DNA of 64,000 nucleotides from Devosia neptuniae (GTDB taxonomy: Bacteria > Pseudomonadota > Alphaproteobacteria > Rhizobiales > Devosiaceae), in the NCBI RefSeq assembly GCF_025452235.1, contig NZ_CP104965.1, positions 2,538,501 to 2,602,500 on the forward strand. The letters are read 5' to 3'. Below the pieces are notes generated by a model. It was not told the origin of the DNA. It saw nothing but the letters and a program-made list of their open reading frames with translations, and did no database searches. Shown piece by piece: positions 28,045 through 36,288 of this stretch. A program made the position numbers and the translations under genes. Within the stretch, counting starts at the first letter, position 1; each line of letters starts with the position of its first letter.

Positions 28045-29106
28045 ATGTCCCGTTTGTTCGACCCGTTAAAGCTTGGTGCCCTCACCCTGCCGAACCGCAT
28101 CATCATGGCGCCGCTCACCCGCAAGCGGGCCGGCGTCGAGCGCGTTCCGAACGCCATGATGGCGGAATATTATCGGCAGCGGGCGGGGGCCGGTTTGATC
28201 CTGAGCGAAGCGACTTCGGTATCCCCACAGGGCGTCGGCTATTGGGGTACGCCTGGCATCTGGAACGATGCCCAAATGGAAGGCTGGAAACACGTCACCC
28301 AGGCGGTCCACGAAGCCGGTGGTCGCATGTTCCTGCAATTGTGGCACGTTGGCCGCATCTCCGACCCTGAACTCCTCAAGGGCCAGCTGCCGGTGGCACC
28401 CAGCGCGATCGCGGCCGCCGGTCATGTCTCATCGTTACGGCCGAAGCGGCCGCATCCCGTTCCACGTGCACTGGAAACCGAGGAAATTGGCGGCATTGTC
28501 GATGATTTCCGACGCGGTGCCGAGCGGGCGAAAGCGGCCGGGTTCGACGGGGTCGAACTGCATGCGGCCAATGGCTATCTCATCGACCAGTTCCTGCAGG
28601 ACAAGACCAACAAGCGGACCGATCGATATGGCGGTTCGGTGGAGAACCGCGCCAGGTTCCTCCTCGAAATCGTGGATGCGGTGATTGCGGTTTGGGGTGC
28701 CGATCGCGTCGGCGTGCATCTACGGCCCCGTGGCGAGGAACACGATATGGGTGACAGCAATCCCAGGGCGATCTTCGGCTATGTCGCCGACGAACTCGCC
28801 AAGCGGGAAATTGCGTTCATTTTCGTGCGTGAGATTGAGGCCGAAGACAGCCTGCTGGGTGAGATCAAGCGCCGGTTTGGCGGCCCGGTCATAGCCAACG
28901 AATTGATGTCGCAGCAAGATGGCGAGCGGTTTATCGAGGCCGGCATTGCTGACGCGCTGGCCTATGGGCGCGACTACATCGCCACCCCCGATCTTGCAGA
29001 ACGTCTTCGGCAGGGGCTGCCTTTGAACACACCGGACAAGGACACGTTCTACGGCGAAGGTCCGGAGGGTTACACCGATTATCCGAGGCTCCTGCCCTTG
29101 GGTTGA
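28045..29106 (+). CDS. old yellow enzyme-family alkene reductase (NemA-like)
   Basis: FMN-dependent NADPH ene-reductase for electrophilic alkenes, nitroesters or quinones; 353 residues. It starts MSRLFDPLKLGALTLPNRII with APLTRKRAG, and has LQLWHVGRIS, the substrate-binding His/Asn and Tyr in GVELHAANGYLIDQFLQD (about residues 173-190), and RYGGSVENRARFLLEIVDA. AGGAG precedes ATG 28045. Control by the divergent LysR protein is inferred from position. Confidence 0.95.
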   Translation: MSRLFDPLKLGALTLPNRIIMAPLTRKRAGVERVPNAMMAEYYRQRAGAGLILSEATSVSPQGVGYWGTPGIWNDAQMEGWKHVTQAVHEAGGRMFLQLWHVGRISDPELLKGQLPVAPSAIAAAGHVSSLRPKRPHPVPRALETEEIGGIVDDFRRGAERAKAAGFDGVELHAANGYLIDQFLQDKTNKRTDRYGGSVENRARFLLEIVDAVIAVWGADRVGVHLRPRGEEHDMGDSNPRAIFGYVADELAKREIAFIFVREIEAEDSLLGEIKRRFGGPVIANELMSQQDGERFIEAGIADALAYGRDYIATPDLAERLRQGLPLNTPDKDTFYGEGPEGYTDYPRLLPLG

Positions 29107-29250
29107 TGCGACTGCTCAACTGAGAGCGACGGTCAGTTCCTCCGTCCCCGGCTCAGATGCCGTCAGAATTCAATTACTCTGGCGCGGAACCGGCAAGGCG
29201 GGCTATGGCTTATGTCCGGGCGGTCATTACCGAGCACAAGGATCATCCCC

Positions 29251-30189
29251 ATGAAATGGCGTGGCAGGCAGCAGAGCTCCAATATCGAGGATCGGCGCGG
29301 GCAGGGCGGGGGCGGCCTGGGCGGGCGGATGGGCGGCAGCCCGTTTGGCCGGGGTGGCGGTGGTATTCGTATTCCCACCGGCGGGCGTTCGGGCGGCGGC
29401 ATTGGCGGGGTGATCGGCATTGTGGTCATTCTGGGGATTATCTGGTTTGCCACGGGGCAGAACCCGATCGACATTCTGACCGGCGGCAGCTCGGGCGTGC
29501 CGACGCAATCGGCGGCGCCATCTTCGTCGTCGCTGCCCACTAGCGGGCAGGAAGACGATCTGCGCGACTTTGTCGGCGTGGTGGTCAAGGAAACCGAGGA
29601 TTTGTGGACCGAAGTGTTCGCCGCGTCCAACCAGCAATATCCAGCGCCCGCCGTGGTGCTGTTTACGGGCCAGGTCAATACGGCCTGTGGCGGCGCCGAT
29701 GCGCGGACCGGGCCGTTTTATTGCCCGGAGGACCGCAAGGTCTATATCGACCTGAGCTTCTACGACCAGCTGCGTGACCAGTTCGGCGCGCCGGGCGATT
29801 TCGCGCAGGCCTATGTGCTGGCCCATGAAGTGGGCCACCATATCCAGAACATTACCGGGGTGCTGCCCGAGTTCAACCGCCGCCGGCAGAGCATGAGCCA
29901 GACCGACGCCAATGCCTATTCGATCCGTATCGAATTGCAGGCCGATTGCTATGCCGGGGTGTGGGCCAATTATGCCGGGCAGCAGAATATCGTGGAGCAG
30001 GGCGATTTCGAGGAAGCGCTGAACGCGGCCGACCAGATCGGCGACGACACGCTGCAAAAGCGCATGCAGGGCTTTGCCGTGCCCAAGACGTTCAACCATG
30101 GCACGTCGGCGCAGCGCAAGACGTGGTTCGAGCGGGGATATCAGTCGGGCAATCCGAGCGATTGCGATACGTTCTCGGGGAATGTGTAG
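29251..30189 (+). CDS. neutral zinc metallopeptidase (YpfJ/KPN_02809 family)
   Basis: A 312-residue membrane-anchored predicted protease. It has a Gly/Arg-rich N-terminus (MKWRGRQQSSNIEDRRGQGG), one transmembrane helix (GGVIGIVVILGIIWFATGQN, about residues 50-70) and the zinc site VLAHEVGHHIQN (HExxH, about residue 195). Then come ELQADCYAGVW, which supplies the third zinc ligand region, and four Cys that could form disulfides. Physiological role unknown in the family. AAGGA precedes ATG 29251. Confidence 0.92.
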   Translation: MKWRGRQQSSNIEDRRGQGGGGLGGRMGGSPFGRGGGGIRIPTGGRSGGGIGGVIGIVVILGIIWFATGQNPIDILTGGSSGVPTQSAAPSSSSLPTSGQEDDLRDFVGVVVKETEDLWTEVFAASNQQYPAPAVVLFTGQVNTACGGADARTGPFYCPEDRKVYIDLSFYDQLRDQFGAPGDFAQAYVLAHEVGHHIQNITGVLPEFNRRRQSMSQTDANAYSIRIELQADCYAGVWANYAGQQNIVEQGDFEEALNAADQIGDDTLQKRMQGFAVPKTFNHGTSAQRKTWFERGYQSGNPSDCDTFSGNV

Positions 30190-30200
30190 GGCGCAAGCCC

Positions 30201-31109
30201 CTAGCTGATCGCGATGACGATCTTGCCGTGGCCGTGGCCGGTTTCGAGCTCGTTATGGGCGTCCACGATCTGCTCCATCGGATAGGTGCGGCGGACCTGG
30301 GGCTTGAGCTGGCCGGCGGCGGCGAGGGCGAATAGCTTGGCGATGCGGGCGCCGCTGCGGGTGCCCTCGATGCCGCGAATGCCCAAGGCCTTGGCGCGCG
30401 GATCGGCAATCGAGGTGATCCGATCGAGGGGTGCGCCCAGCGTCATGGAGAGATCGAGCGCTTCCCCGCCGGCGCAATCGAGCACGGCGGTGACGCCATT
30501 GGGCGCGGCTGCGGCGAGGCGCTGCGCGAGGCCCTCGCCATAGGGCAGGGCGATCATGCCGAGCGAACGCAGGTAATCCTGATTGGCGGGGCTTGCCGTG
30601 CCGATTACGGTGGCGCCGCGCAGGCGGGCGAGTTGGCCGGCAAAGGAGCCAACGCCGCCGGCTGCGCCATTGATCAGGAAGATATCGCCGGGGCCGATCG
30701 CCAGCGCATCCATTGCGGCATCGGCCGTCTGGGCGGTGCCGCCCATGGTGGCGGCTTCGGCAAAGCCGAGTTCGGCGGGGATAAGGGCAATGTCGGTGGC
30801 GGCGACGGTGATGTAATCGGCAACCGCGCCAAAGGTGCGGCGGCCGGCGACGCGGTCGCCAATGGCAAAGCCGGTGGTGTCTGGGCCGAGGGCATCGACC
30901 ACGCCAGCGAATTCATTGCCGGTGGTGAGCGGCAGGCTCATGCCGGGCGGAATGGGAATGTCGCCGATGCGGGCACGGCGGTCAAAAGGCTGGATGGCAG
31001 CCACCTTGACCTTTACGCGCACCTCGCCCGAGGCGGGCTCGGGCGTGGGGATGTCGTCGATAGAGAGGACTTCAGGACCGCCGAAGGTCGCAAAACGAGC
31101 GGCGCGCAT
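30201..31109 (-). CDS. NADP-dependent MDR oxidoreductase (quinone oxidoreductase-like)
   Basis: A 302-residue zinc-independent medium-chain dehydrogenase. It starts MRAARFATFGGPEVLSIDDI, has TGNEFAGVVDALG and the Rossmann motif LINGAAGGVGSFAGQLARL (about residues 143-161). No zinc-ligand Cys cluster is visible, as in QOR/ZTA1 proteins. It reduces quinones or related carbonyls. It lies 21 bases downstream of carA on the same strand and may be read from the same message. Confidence 0.92.
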   Translation of the reverse strand: MRAARFATFGGPEVLSIDDIPTPEPASGEVRVKVKVAAIQPFDRRARIGDIPIPPGMSLPLTTGNEFAGVVDALGPDTTGFAIGDRVAGRRTFGAVADYITVAATDIALIPAELGFAEAATMGGTAQTADAAMDALAIGPGDIFLINGAAGGVGSFAGQLARLRGATVIGTASPANQDYLRSLGMIALPYGEGLAQRLAAAAPNGVTAVLDCAGGEALDLSMTLGAPLDRITSIADPRAKALGIRGIEGTRSGARIAKLFALAAAGQLKPQVRRTYPMEQIVDAHNELETGHGHGKIVIAIS

Positions 31110-31130
31110 GGGTCGTTCTCCGTGACGAAA

Positions 31131-32336
31131 TCAGGCGGCAGTTTGCGGGAATTCCGGCTGCTGTTCCAGGCCCTTTTGCGCGCGGACGTGGTTGAGGAAG
31201 CGCGTGAAGAGGTAGTGGCTGTCGCGGGGGCCGGGGCTGGCTTCGGGGTGGTATTGCACCGAGAAGATGGGCTTGCCATCGACCGAAAGACCGGCATTGG
31301 ACTGGTCGAACAGCGAGATATGGGTCTCGGTGACGCCCGCGGGCAGGCTGGCTTTGTCGACGGCAAAGCCATGGTTCATCGAGGTGATCTCGACCTTGCC
31401 GGTGGTCAGGTCCTTGACCGGGTGATTGGCGCCGTGGTGGCCCTGATGCATCTTGGAGGTGGTGCCCCCCAGGGCCAGGCCGAGCAGCTGATGGCCCAGG
31501 CAGATGCCGAAGACCGGCTTGCCGGTTTCCATCAGCTTCTGGATGGTGGGAACGGCATATTTGCCGGTCGCGGCCGGATCGCCGGGGCCGTTGGACAGGA
31601 AAATGCCATCGGGATTGTGCGAGAGCACATCGGCCGCGGTGGCGGTGGCCGGAACGACGGTGACGCGGGCGCCCTGATCGGCGAGGCACCGCAGGATATT
31701 GCGCTTGGCGCCGTAATCGATGGCGACGACGTGGAAATCGGGCTTGTCGAGCTTGCCGTAGCCCTCGTTCCATTTCCAGCCGGTCTGGTCCCAGTGGTAG
31801 GTCTGGGCGGTGGTGACTTCCTTGGCGAGGTCGAGGCCTTCAAGGCCGGGGAAGGCATTGAGTTCGGCCAGGATGGAGGGTTCGTCGAAATAGCCGTCCT
31901 CGGCATGGGCGATGACGCCATTGGGCATGCCATGTTCGCGGATCTGGGCGGTCAGGGCACGGGTGTCGATGCCGGTAATGCCGATGATGTTGCGCTTCTT
32001 GAGCCAGGCGTCGAGCTTTTCGGCGGCGCGGTAATTGGACGGATTGGTGATGTCGGCCTTGAGCACGACGCCGCGGACACCGGATAGAGCGGCCATGTTG
32101 ACCGTCTCGATGTCTTCGTCATTGGTGCCGACATTGCCGATATGGGGGAAGGTGAAGGTGATGATCTGGCCGGCATAGGAGGGGTCGGTCAGAACTTCCT
32201 GGTAGCCCGTCATGGCGGTGTTGAAGCAGACTTCGCCGGCGGCGTGGCCGACAGCGCCGATACCGCGGCCTTCCAGACGCGTTCCGTCTGCCAGGATCAA
32301 AAGTGCGGTCGCGGGGGATTGCTGCCAGCCGGTCAC
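31131..32336 (-). CDS. carA: carbamoyl phosphate synthase small subunit
   Basis: Glutamine amidotransferase subunit that feeds ammonia to CarB; 401 residues. The N-terminal domain has TAMTGYQEVLTDPSYAGQI. The class I amidotransferase domain carries the nucleophile Cys in VFGICLGHQLLGLALGG (about residue 275) and the His/Glu pair in SVQYHPEASPGP (about residue 360). carB lies 17 kb to the left on the same strand. The upstream 190 bases towards the divergent YqeY gene hold the promoters. Confidence 0.98.
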   Translation of the reverse strand: MTGWQQSPATALLILADGTRLEGRGIGAVGHAAGEVCFNTAMTGYQEVLTDPSYAGQIITFTFPHIGNVGTNDEDIETVNMAALSGVRGVVLKADITNPSNYRAAEKLDAWLKKRNIIGITGIDTRALTAQIREHGMPNGVIAHAEDGYFDEPSILAELNAFPGLEGLDLAKEVTTAQTYHWDQTGWKWNEGYGKLDKPDFHVVAIDYGAKRNILRCLADQGARVTVVPATATAADVLSHNPDGIFLSNGPGDPAATGKYAVPTIQKLMETGKPVFGICLGHQLLGLALGGTTSKMHQGHHGANHPVKDLTTGKVEITSMNHGFAVDKASLPAGVTETHISLFDQSNAGLSVDGKPIFSVQYHPEASPGPRDSHYLFTRFLNHVRAQKGLEQQPEFPQTAA

Positions 32337-32527
32337 GGTGGGCCTCCAAGGTAAGTTTCGTGGTCGCGCGGGACATCCGCCAAAGTTGGGTAACTTTTCC
32401 GGGCTGCGCTTAATGATGTCGATTGAGGCCTCGTATTAGAAGCCCAAGCGCGGCAGCGCAAGTGGCGCGAGGCGCTTATTGTGCCTATATGGACCACGAA
32501 AAACGCATAGCAAGAGGAACAAAACCC

Positions 32528-32980
32528 ATGCGCGAAGAGATCAGCGAAGGACTTAAGACCGCTCTCAAGGCGCGCGATCTGCGGCGGACGGCGACACTGC
32601 GCGCCATCAATGCGGCGATCAAGGACAAGGATATTGCCATCCGGCAGGAGAATCGCGGGCCGGCGACCAATGAGGAAATCCTGTCCATCGTACAAAAGAT
32701 GGTGAAGCAGCGCGAAGAGAGCTTTGCCATTTATGCGCAGGCCGGACGCGCGGATCTGGCGACGGTGGAAAAGGAAGAGATCGATATCCTCAACGAGTTC
32801 CTGCCCAAGGGGTTGAGCGAGGATGAAGTGGAGGCGGCCATTCAGGCGGCGATCGCGACGACTGGGGCGGTGGGCGCGAAAGATATGGGCAAGGTGATTG
32901 CGCAGTTGAAGGCGGATTATCCGGGGCGGATCGATTTTGGCCGGGCCAGTGGGAAGGTGAAGGCGGCGTTGTCGGTTTAG
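32528..32980 (+). CDS. GatB/YqeY domain-containing protein
   Basis: A 150-residue helical protein of the YqeY family: MREEISEGLKTALKARDLRRTATLRAINAAIKDK, TNEEILSIVQKMVKQREES and EEIDILNEFLPKGLSEDEVE. The family shares the tail domain of GatB and is thought to contact tRNA, but its role is unproven. ATG 32528 has AGAGGA upstream; the in-frame start at 32423 is not supported. Divergent from carA, as is common in alphaproteobacteria. Confidence 0.95.
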   Translation: MREEISEGLKTALKARDLRRTATLRAINAAIKDKDIAIRQENRGPATNEEILSIVQKMVKQREESFAIYAQAGRADLATVEKEEIDILNEFLPKGLSEDEVEAAIQAAIATTGAVGAKDMGKVIAQLKADYPGRIDFGRASGKVKAALSV

Positions 32981-33025
32981 GGGGCTCCCGAGACCGCGAC
33001 TTTTACTGTGATGAGTAAGTCCTCC

Positions 33026-33115
33026 CAGTAGACCTCATCCTGAGCTTGTCGAAGGACGAGGTCGTGGCACCCTGGCCTCCAATCGCTCGACCTCGTGGTT
33101 CGACAAGCTCAGGTC
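33026..33115. repeat. family A palindromic repeat, complete copy 4
   Basis: AGTAGACCTCATCCTGAGCT at the left end and GTGGTTCGACAAGCTCAGGT at the right end form the inverted halves. A half copy of family B follows within 16 bases. Confidence 0.8.
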
Positions 33116-33130
33116 TTTGGGAATACTAAA

Positions 33131-33165
33131 CGGAGGTTCCCGCTTTCGCGGGAATGACATCGTGG
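33131..33165. repeat. family B palindromic repeat, half copy 1
   Basis: CGGAGGTTCCCGCTTTCGC followed by GGGAATGACATCGTGG. It contains the hairpin CCCGCTTTCGCGGG. Directly adjacent to family A copy 4. Confidence 0.8.
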
Positions 33166-33199
33166 TGGGGGAGAATGGTGGTTGCGGGGGCAGTGCCCC

Positions 33200-34333
33200 T
33201 TACGCCACCAATCTCGGGCCGGGGGCGTGGATGCGGTTGCGGCCGGCGGATTTGGCTTTGTAGAGGGCTTCGTCGGCGTCGCGGAGCAGGGTTTCGAAGG
33301 TGTCGCCATCGACCCCGCTGATGGCAACGCCGGCGCTGACCGTGGCTTCGATGGCGATGCCGGCCAGTTCCTGCGCAGCGCGGATCCGTTCGGCCACGGC
33401 GGCGGCCGAGCGTTGCGGCAGGCCGGTCAGCACCACGCAGAATTCCTCGCCGCCCAGCCTGGCGGCAGCGTCGGTGGGGCGGATGCCGTCGCGGATCAGG
33501 GCGGCGAAATCCTGCAAGACGCAATCGCCCACGGCGTGGCCCAGACGGTCGTTGATGGCTTTGAAGTGATCGAGATCGAACATGATGACGGCGGCGCCCG
33601 GCTCGAGCCGGCTGGTGCCATGAGCATCGAACAGGGCGCGGCGGTTGAGCAGGCCGGTCAGCGCGTCGGTCATCGCCTCGCTGCGATGCTGGCGCGCCGC
33701 GCGGGAATGGTTGAGCGTCAGCGACAACGCGCCAATGCCGGTGAGGCCGACGATGGCTACTATGGAATTGATGTCCTCGGCCCAGTTTTGCGGACGGGCG
33801 ATCAGCACGAACTGGCCATTGACCAGCAGCACCAGGCCGCAGAGCGCGAAGGACAAAGCGCTGATCGCGTAGAGCGCTGCATTGAGGGCCAGCGGCAAGG
33901 GCGCTTCCTTGCGACCCAGCCAATATTCATAGGCGGCCAGCGCCAGAAGCTGGGCAATGCCGAAATTGGCAGTGGCGGTGGCGATGCCGGAATAGTTCAG
34001 CGCAAAGATGATGCTGGTGACGCCGATGGTGGACGAGCCCAAGGCGAAGACTTTGGGGATGGAAATCGTGCCGGTGCGGAACTGGACGGCGCCGGCATAG
34101 ATGAAAGTGAAGCCCGCCATGAGCAGGGCAAAGGACATGAGCTGCACGGCCGGCACGTATTGGTCGAGCATGCTATAGGCGATGACGCCGAAGACGATTA
34201 GGGCCATGCCGATGGACCAGCTCAGCAAATAGCCGTCCTTGCGCGACACCATCCAGCTGACCAGCAGGGTGACTGTGAGCGCCGCGCTGGAAAAGCCGAT
34301 GGCCGTCAGGAAAGAAATCTGATCGAGAATCAT
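33200..34333 (-). CDS. membrane-bound diguanylate cyclase (GGDEF protein)
   Basis: A 377-residue c-di-GMP synthase. The N-terminal 200 residues form about six membrane helices (e.g. AIGFSSAALTVTLLVSWMV, SMLDQYVPAVQLMSFALLMA). The catalytic domain starts at DALTGLLNRRALF; the active-site loop reads RLGGEEFCVVL and the metal-binding IMFDLDHFKAINDRLGH is intact. An inhibitory I-site RxxD (RPTD) lies five residues before GGEEF, so product inhibition is likely. It probably promotes the sessile lifestyle; the signal sensed by the membrane part is unknown. Confidence 0.94.
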   Translation of the reverse strand: MILDQISFLTAIGFSSAALTVTLLVSWMVSRKDGYLLSWSIGMALIVFGVIAYSMLDQYVPAVQLMSFALLMAGFTFIYAGAVQFRTGTISIPKVFALGSSTIGVTSIIFALNYSGIATATANFGIAQLLALAAYEYWLGRKEAPLPLALNAALYAISALSFALCGLVLLVNGQFVLIARPQNWAEDINSIVAIVGLTGIGALSLTLNHSRAARQHRSEAMTDALTGLLNRRALFDAHGTSRLEPGAAVIMFDLDHFKAINDRLGHAVGDCVLQDFAALIRDGIRPTDAAARLGGEEFCVVLTGLPQRSAAAVAERIRAAQELAGIAIEATVSAGVAISGVDGDTFETLLRDADEALYKAKSAGRNRIHAPGPRLVA

Positions 34334-34426
34334 CGACGCGTCCCAAACCGTCCGGCCACTTGTACCGGTTTGGCGCGACTATGCCGCCGACAGGATTAAG
34401 GTATGGTCACCAGAGGGTTATCGGTC

Positions 34427-34789
34427 CTAGAGGCCGGGGCCTTGCCAGGCGCCGGCGCCCGATGGTGGGGCGGGACATTTGAAGGGCAGGAACGTGCTGG
34501 CCGTGCCGGCATTCATCAGGGCGAGGGTCAGCGCGTTGGCAATCTCGATTTCCTGATTTGAGCGCGGGCAGATGTCGGCCGGCGTGGTGCAGCCGCCGGC
34601 AATGAAATTCTCGTTGCCGGCAATGAAGGCGTAGTTCATCTGCTCGCTGCCATGGGTCTCCAAAGCCTGTGCCCAGGCCGCCTCATAGGCGCGGCATTTC
34701 TGCTCGACCCAGCCGGCTTGCTCCTGCCCCATGGCAGGCGCCATCATTCCGGCCACGCAGACGCCCAGAACTGTTGCGGATGTTCGCAT
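34427..34789 (-). CDS. small secreted protein of unknown function
   Basis: A 120-residue protein with a signal peptide (MRTSATVLGVCVAGMMAPAMGQ) and four cysteines in the mature part (KCRAYEA, GGCTTPADICP, FKCPAPP), which could make two disulfides in the periplasm. No family recognised. It begins 3 bases after the stop of the MFS gene and is probably cotranscribed with it. Confidence 0.75.
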   Translation of the reverse strand: MRTSATVLGVCVAGMMAPAMGQEQAGWVEQKCRAYEAAWAQALETHGSEQMNYAFIAGNENFIAGGCTTPADICPRSNQEIEIANALTLALMNAGTASTFLPFKCPAPPSGAGAWQGPGL

Positions 34790-34792
34790 CGG

Positions 34793-35974
34793 TCAGGCCC
34801 CCGCTGGAACCGGCGGGGTGGCGCCGGTGCGCAGTTCCCAGGCATAGGAAAAGACGGCGACAAGGACGGCCAATAGCAGGGCGACGGTGCCGATCAGCGG
34901 CAGGTTCTGATAGCCGAAGCCGTTTTCGAGCAGGGTGGCGCCCAGTATGGCGGCAATGGCGATGCCGATATTGAAGCCGGTGGGAATGAGCGCCGAGGCC
35001 AGATTGGGCGCGTCGGCGGCCCAGGCGAGCACGCGCGACTGCACCGGAGAGCCGAAGGCGAAGTTCACCCCGCCCCAGGCGATGACGGCAATGGCCATGA
35101 CGATGGGAAAGGGGCTGACGAAATGCAGCGTGGTGAACATGGCCGCCTGCAGGCCCAGGATGACGATGAGCGAGGGCATCAGCTTCCAATCGGCGAGGCG
35201 CCCGCCGATGAACACGCCAATGGTGGAACCCACGCCATAGAGCAGCAGCACCCAGGGCAGCACCGCCTGATCGAGCCCGGTGACCTCGAGCAGGAGCGGG
35301 GCAATATAGGTGAAAAGGCTATATTGGCCGATCATCACTAGGATGACGATGAGCAGGGAGGTGATGATCTGCTGGCGGCCCAGCGCCTTGAATTCGCGCA
35401 GGAAACTGCCGCTGGTGGCGGTGTTGCCGGCTTTGGCAGGCAGGAAGAGCGCAGTGACTACGGTGGCGATGAGGCCCAGCGCGCCGACGGCCCAGAAGGT
35501 GGCGCGCCAGCCAAAGGCATTGCCGATGGCGGTGCCGCCGGGTACGCCCAGGATGTTGGACACAGTGAGGCCGGAGAGGATCAGCGCCACGGCAAAGCCG
35601 CGCTTGTCATCGGACACGAGATTGACCGCGACGATGGCGGCGATGCCGAAATAGGTGCCGTGCACGACCGAGACCAGCACACGCGCCACCATCAGTAGCT
35701 CGAAACTGGGCGCGATGGCGCAGAGCGTCTGGCCCAGCGTAAAGACGCTGCCGAGCAGGATGATCAGCGTTTTGCGCGAGAGTTTCTTGGTGGCGACGGC
35801 CAGGAGCGGGCCGCCAATGGCGATGCCGATGGCGTAACCGGTGACCAGATAGCCGGCGATGGGAATGGTGACGCCCAGGCCGCTCGCTACTTCGGGCAAG
35901 ACGCCGGCAATGACGAATTCGGCCGTGCCGAATGCGAAAGCGGCAAGGAACAGGGCAATAAGGGGTAGGGACAT
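34793..35974 (-). CDS. MFS transporter (DHA1, AraJ-like)
   Basis: A 393-residue, 12-helix exporter. It starts MSLPLIALFLAAFAFGTAEF with FVIAGVLPEVA, and has motif VVHGTYFGIAAIVAVNLVSDDKR as in sugar efflux/arabinose polymer exporter relatives. The start at 35974 is chosen for the membrane topology; an extension to 36085 is not convincing. The promoter must lie in 35975-36090, next to the plus-strand attenuator described at 36091. Confidence 0.92.
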   Translation of the reverse strand: MSLPLIALFLAAFAFGTAEFVIAGVLPEVASGLGVTIPIAGYLVTGYAIGIAIGGPLLAVATKKLSRKTLIILLGSVFTLGQTLCAIAPSFELLMVARVLVSVVHGTYFGIAAIVAVNLVSDDKRGFAVALILSGLTVSNILGVPGGTAIGNAFGWRATFWAVGALGLIATVVTALFLPAKAGNTATSGSFLREFKALGRQQIITSLLIVILVMIGQYSLFTYIAPLLLEVTGLDQAVLPWVLLLYGVGSTIGVFIGGRLADWKLMPSLIVILGLQAAMFTTLHFVSPFPIVMAIAVIAWGGVNFAFGSPVQSRVLAWAADAPNLASALIPTGFNIGIAIAAILGATLLENGFGYQNLPLIGTVALLLAVLVAVFSYAWELRTGATPPVPAGA

Positions 35975-36090
35975 GACAAAAACCGCCGCAGCGGGCCTCG
36001 ATTGAGCTGGGCAGAAACCACAGGCCTGGCGCCTGGGCAACCGACAAAATGCGGGATGGGGTTTAGTTTTTGTGGCCGGAAGCATGGAAA

Positions 36091-36119
36091 TTGACGGTTT
36101 AGCCGTTGCGCGGTAGCTT
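36091..36119 (+). promoter_or_regulatory. sigma-70-type promoter of the attenuator leader
   Basis: TTGACG (36091-36096), a 17-base spacer, and TAGCTT (36114-36119). The expected start of transcription (36125-36128) falls on or next to the ATG at 36127, giving a leaderless leader ORF, as is known for the trpL leader of Sinorhizobium. Confidence 0.6.
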
Positions 36120-36126
36120 TGTTCTC

Positions 36127-36195
36127 ATGAACAAGATTTCGCGCAGCGCAACCGCTTCCACCACCACCCATCCGCGGTGGCTGGTCGGCGCATGA
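36127..36195 (+). CDS. putative 22-residue leader peptide of an attenuator
   Basis: The ORF starts MNKISRSA and ends TTTHPRWLVGA before TGA at 36193. It has no ribosome site, consistent with leaderless initiation at the predicted transcript start. Three consecutive ACC (Thr) codons at 36160-36168, plus Ala, Ser and Thr codons before them, lie in the stem arm 1 that pairs with GGTGG (36176-36180). No single rare amino acid dominates, so what it senses is unclear. The reading frame and its stop codon are directly tied to the RNA hairpins that follow, which argues that it is real. Confidence 0.6.
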   Translation: MNKISRSATASTTTHPRWLVGA

Positions 36196-36252
36196 ACTAA
36201 TTCCTGTTCATAGACTTCGAACCAACCCCGCCGGATACGAGCGGGGTTTTTT
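36176..36252 (+). promoter_or_regulatory. transcription attenuator (antiterminator / terminator hairpins)
   Basis: Terminator: CCCCGC (36226-36231) pairs with GCGGGG (36241-36246), followed by six T. Antiterminator: GGTGG (36176-36180) and TGGT (36182-36185) pair with CCGCC (36228-36232) and ACCA (36221-36224), using the left terminator arm, so the two are exclusive. A third hairpin ATGAAC (36192-36197) / GTTCAT (36206-36211) contains the leader stop. The downstream gene starts at 36289. Confidence 0.7.
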
Positions 36253-36288
36253 GTGCCCGGACGTATCCGCTTTTTTGAGGATGCGACT

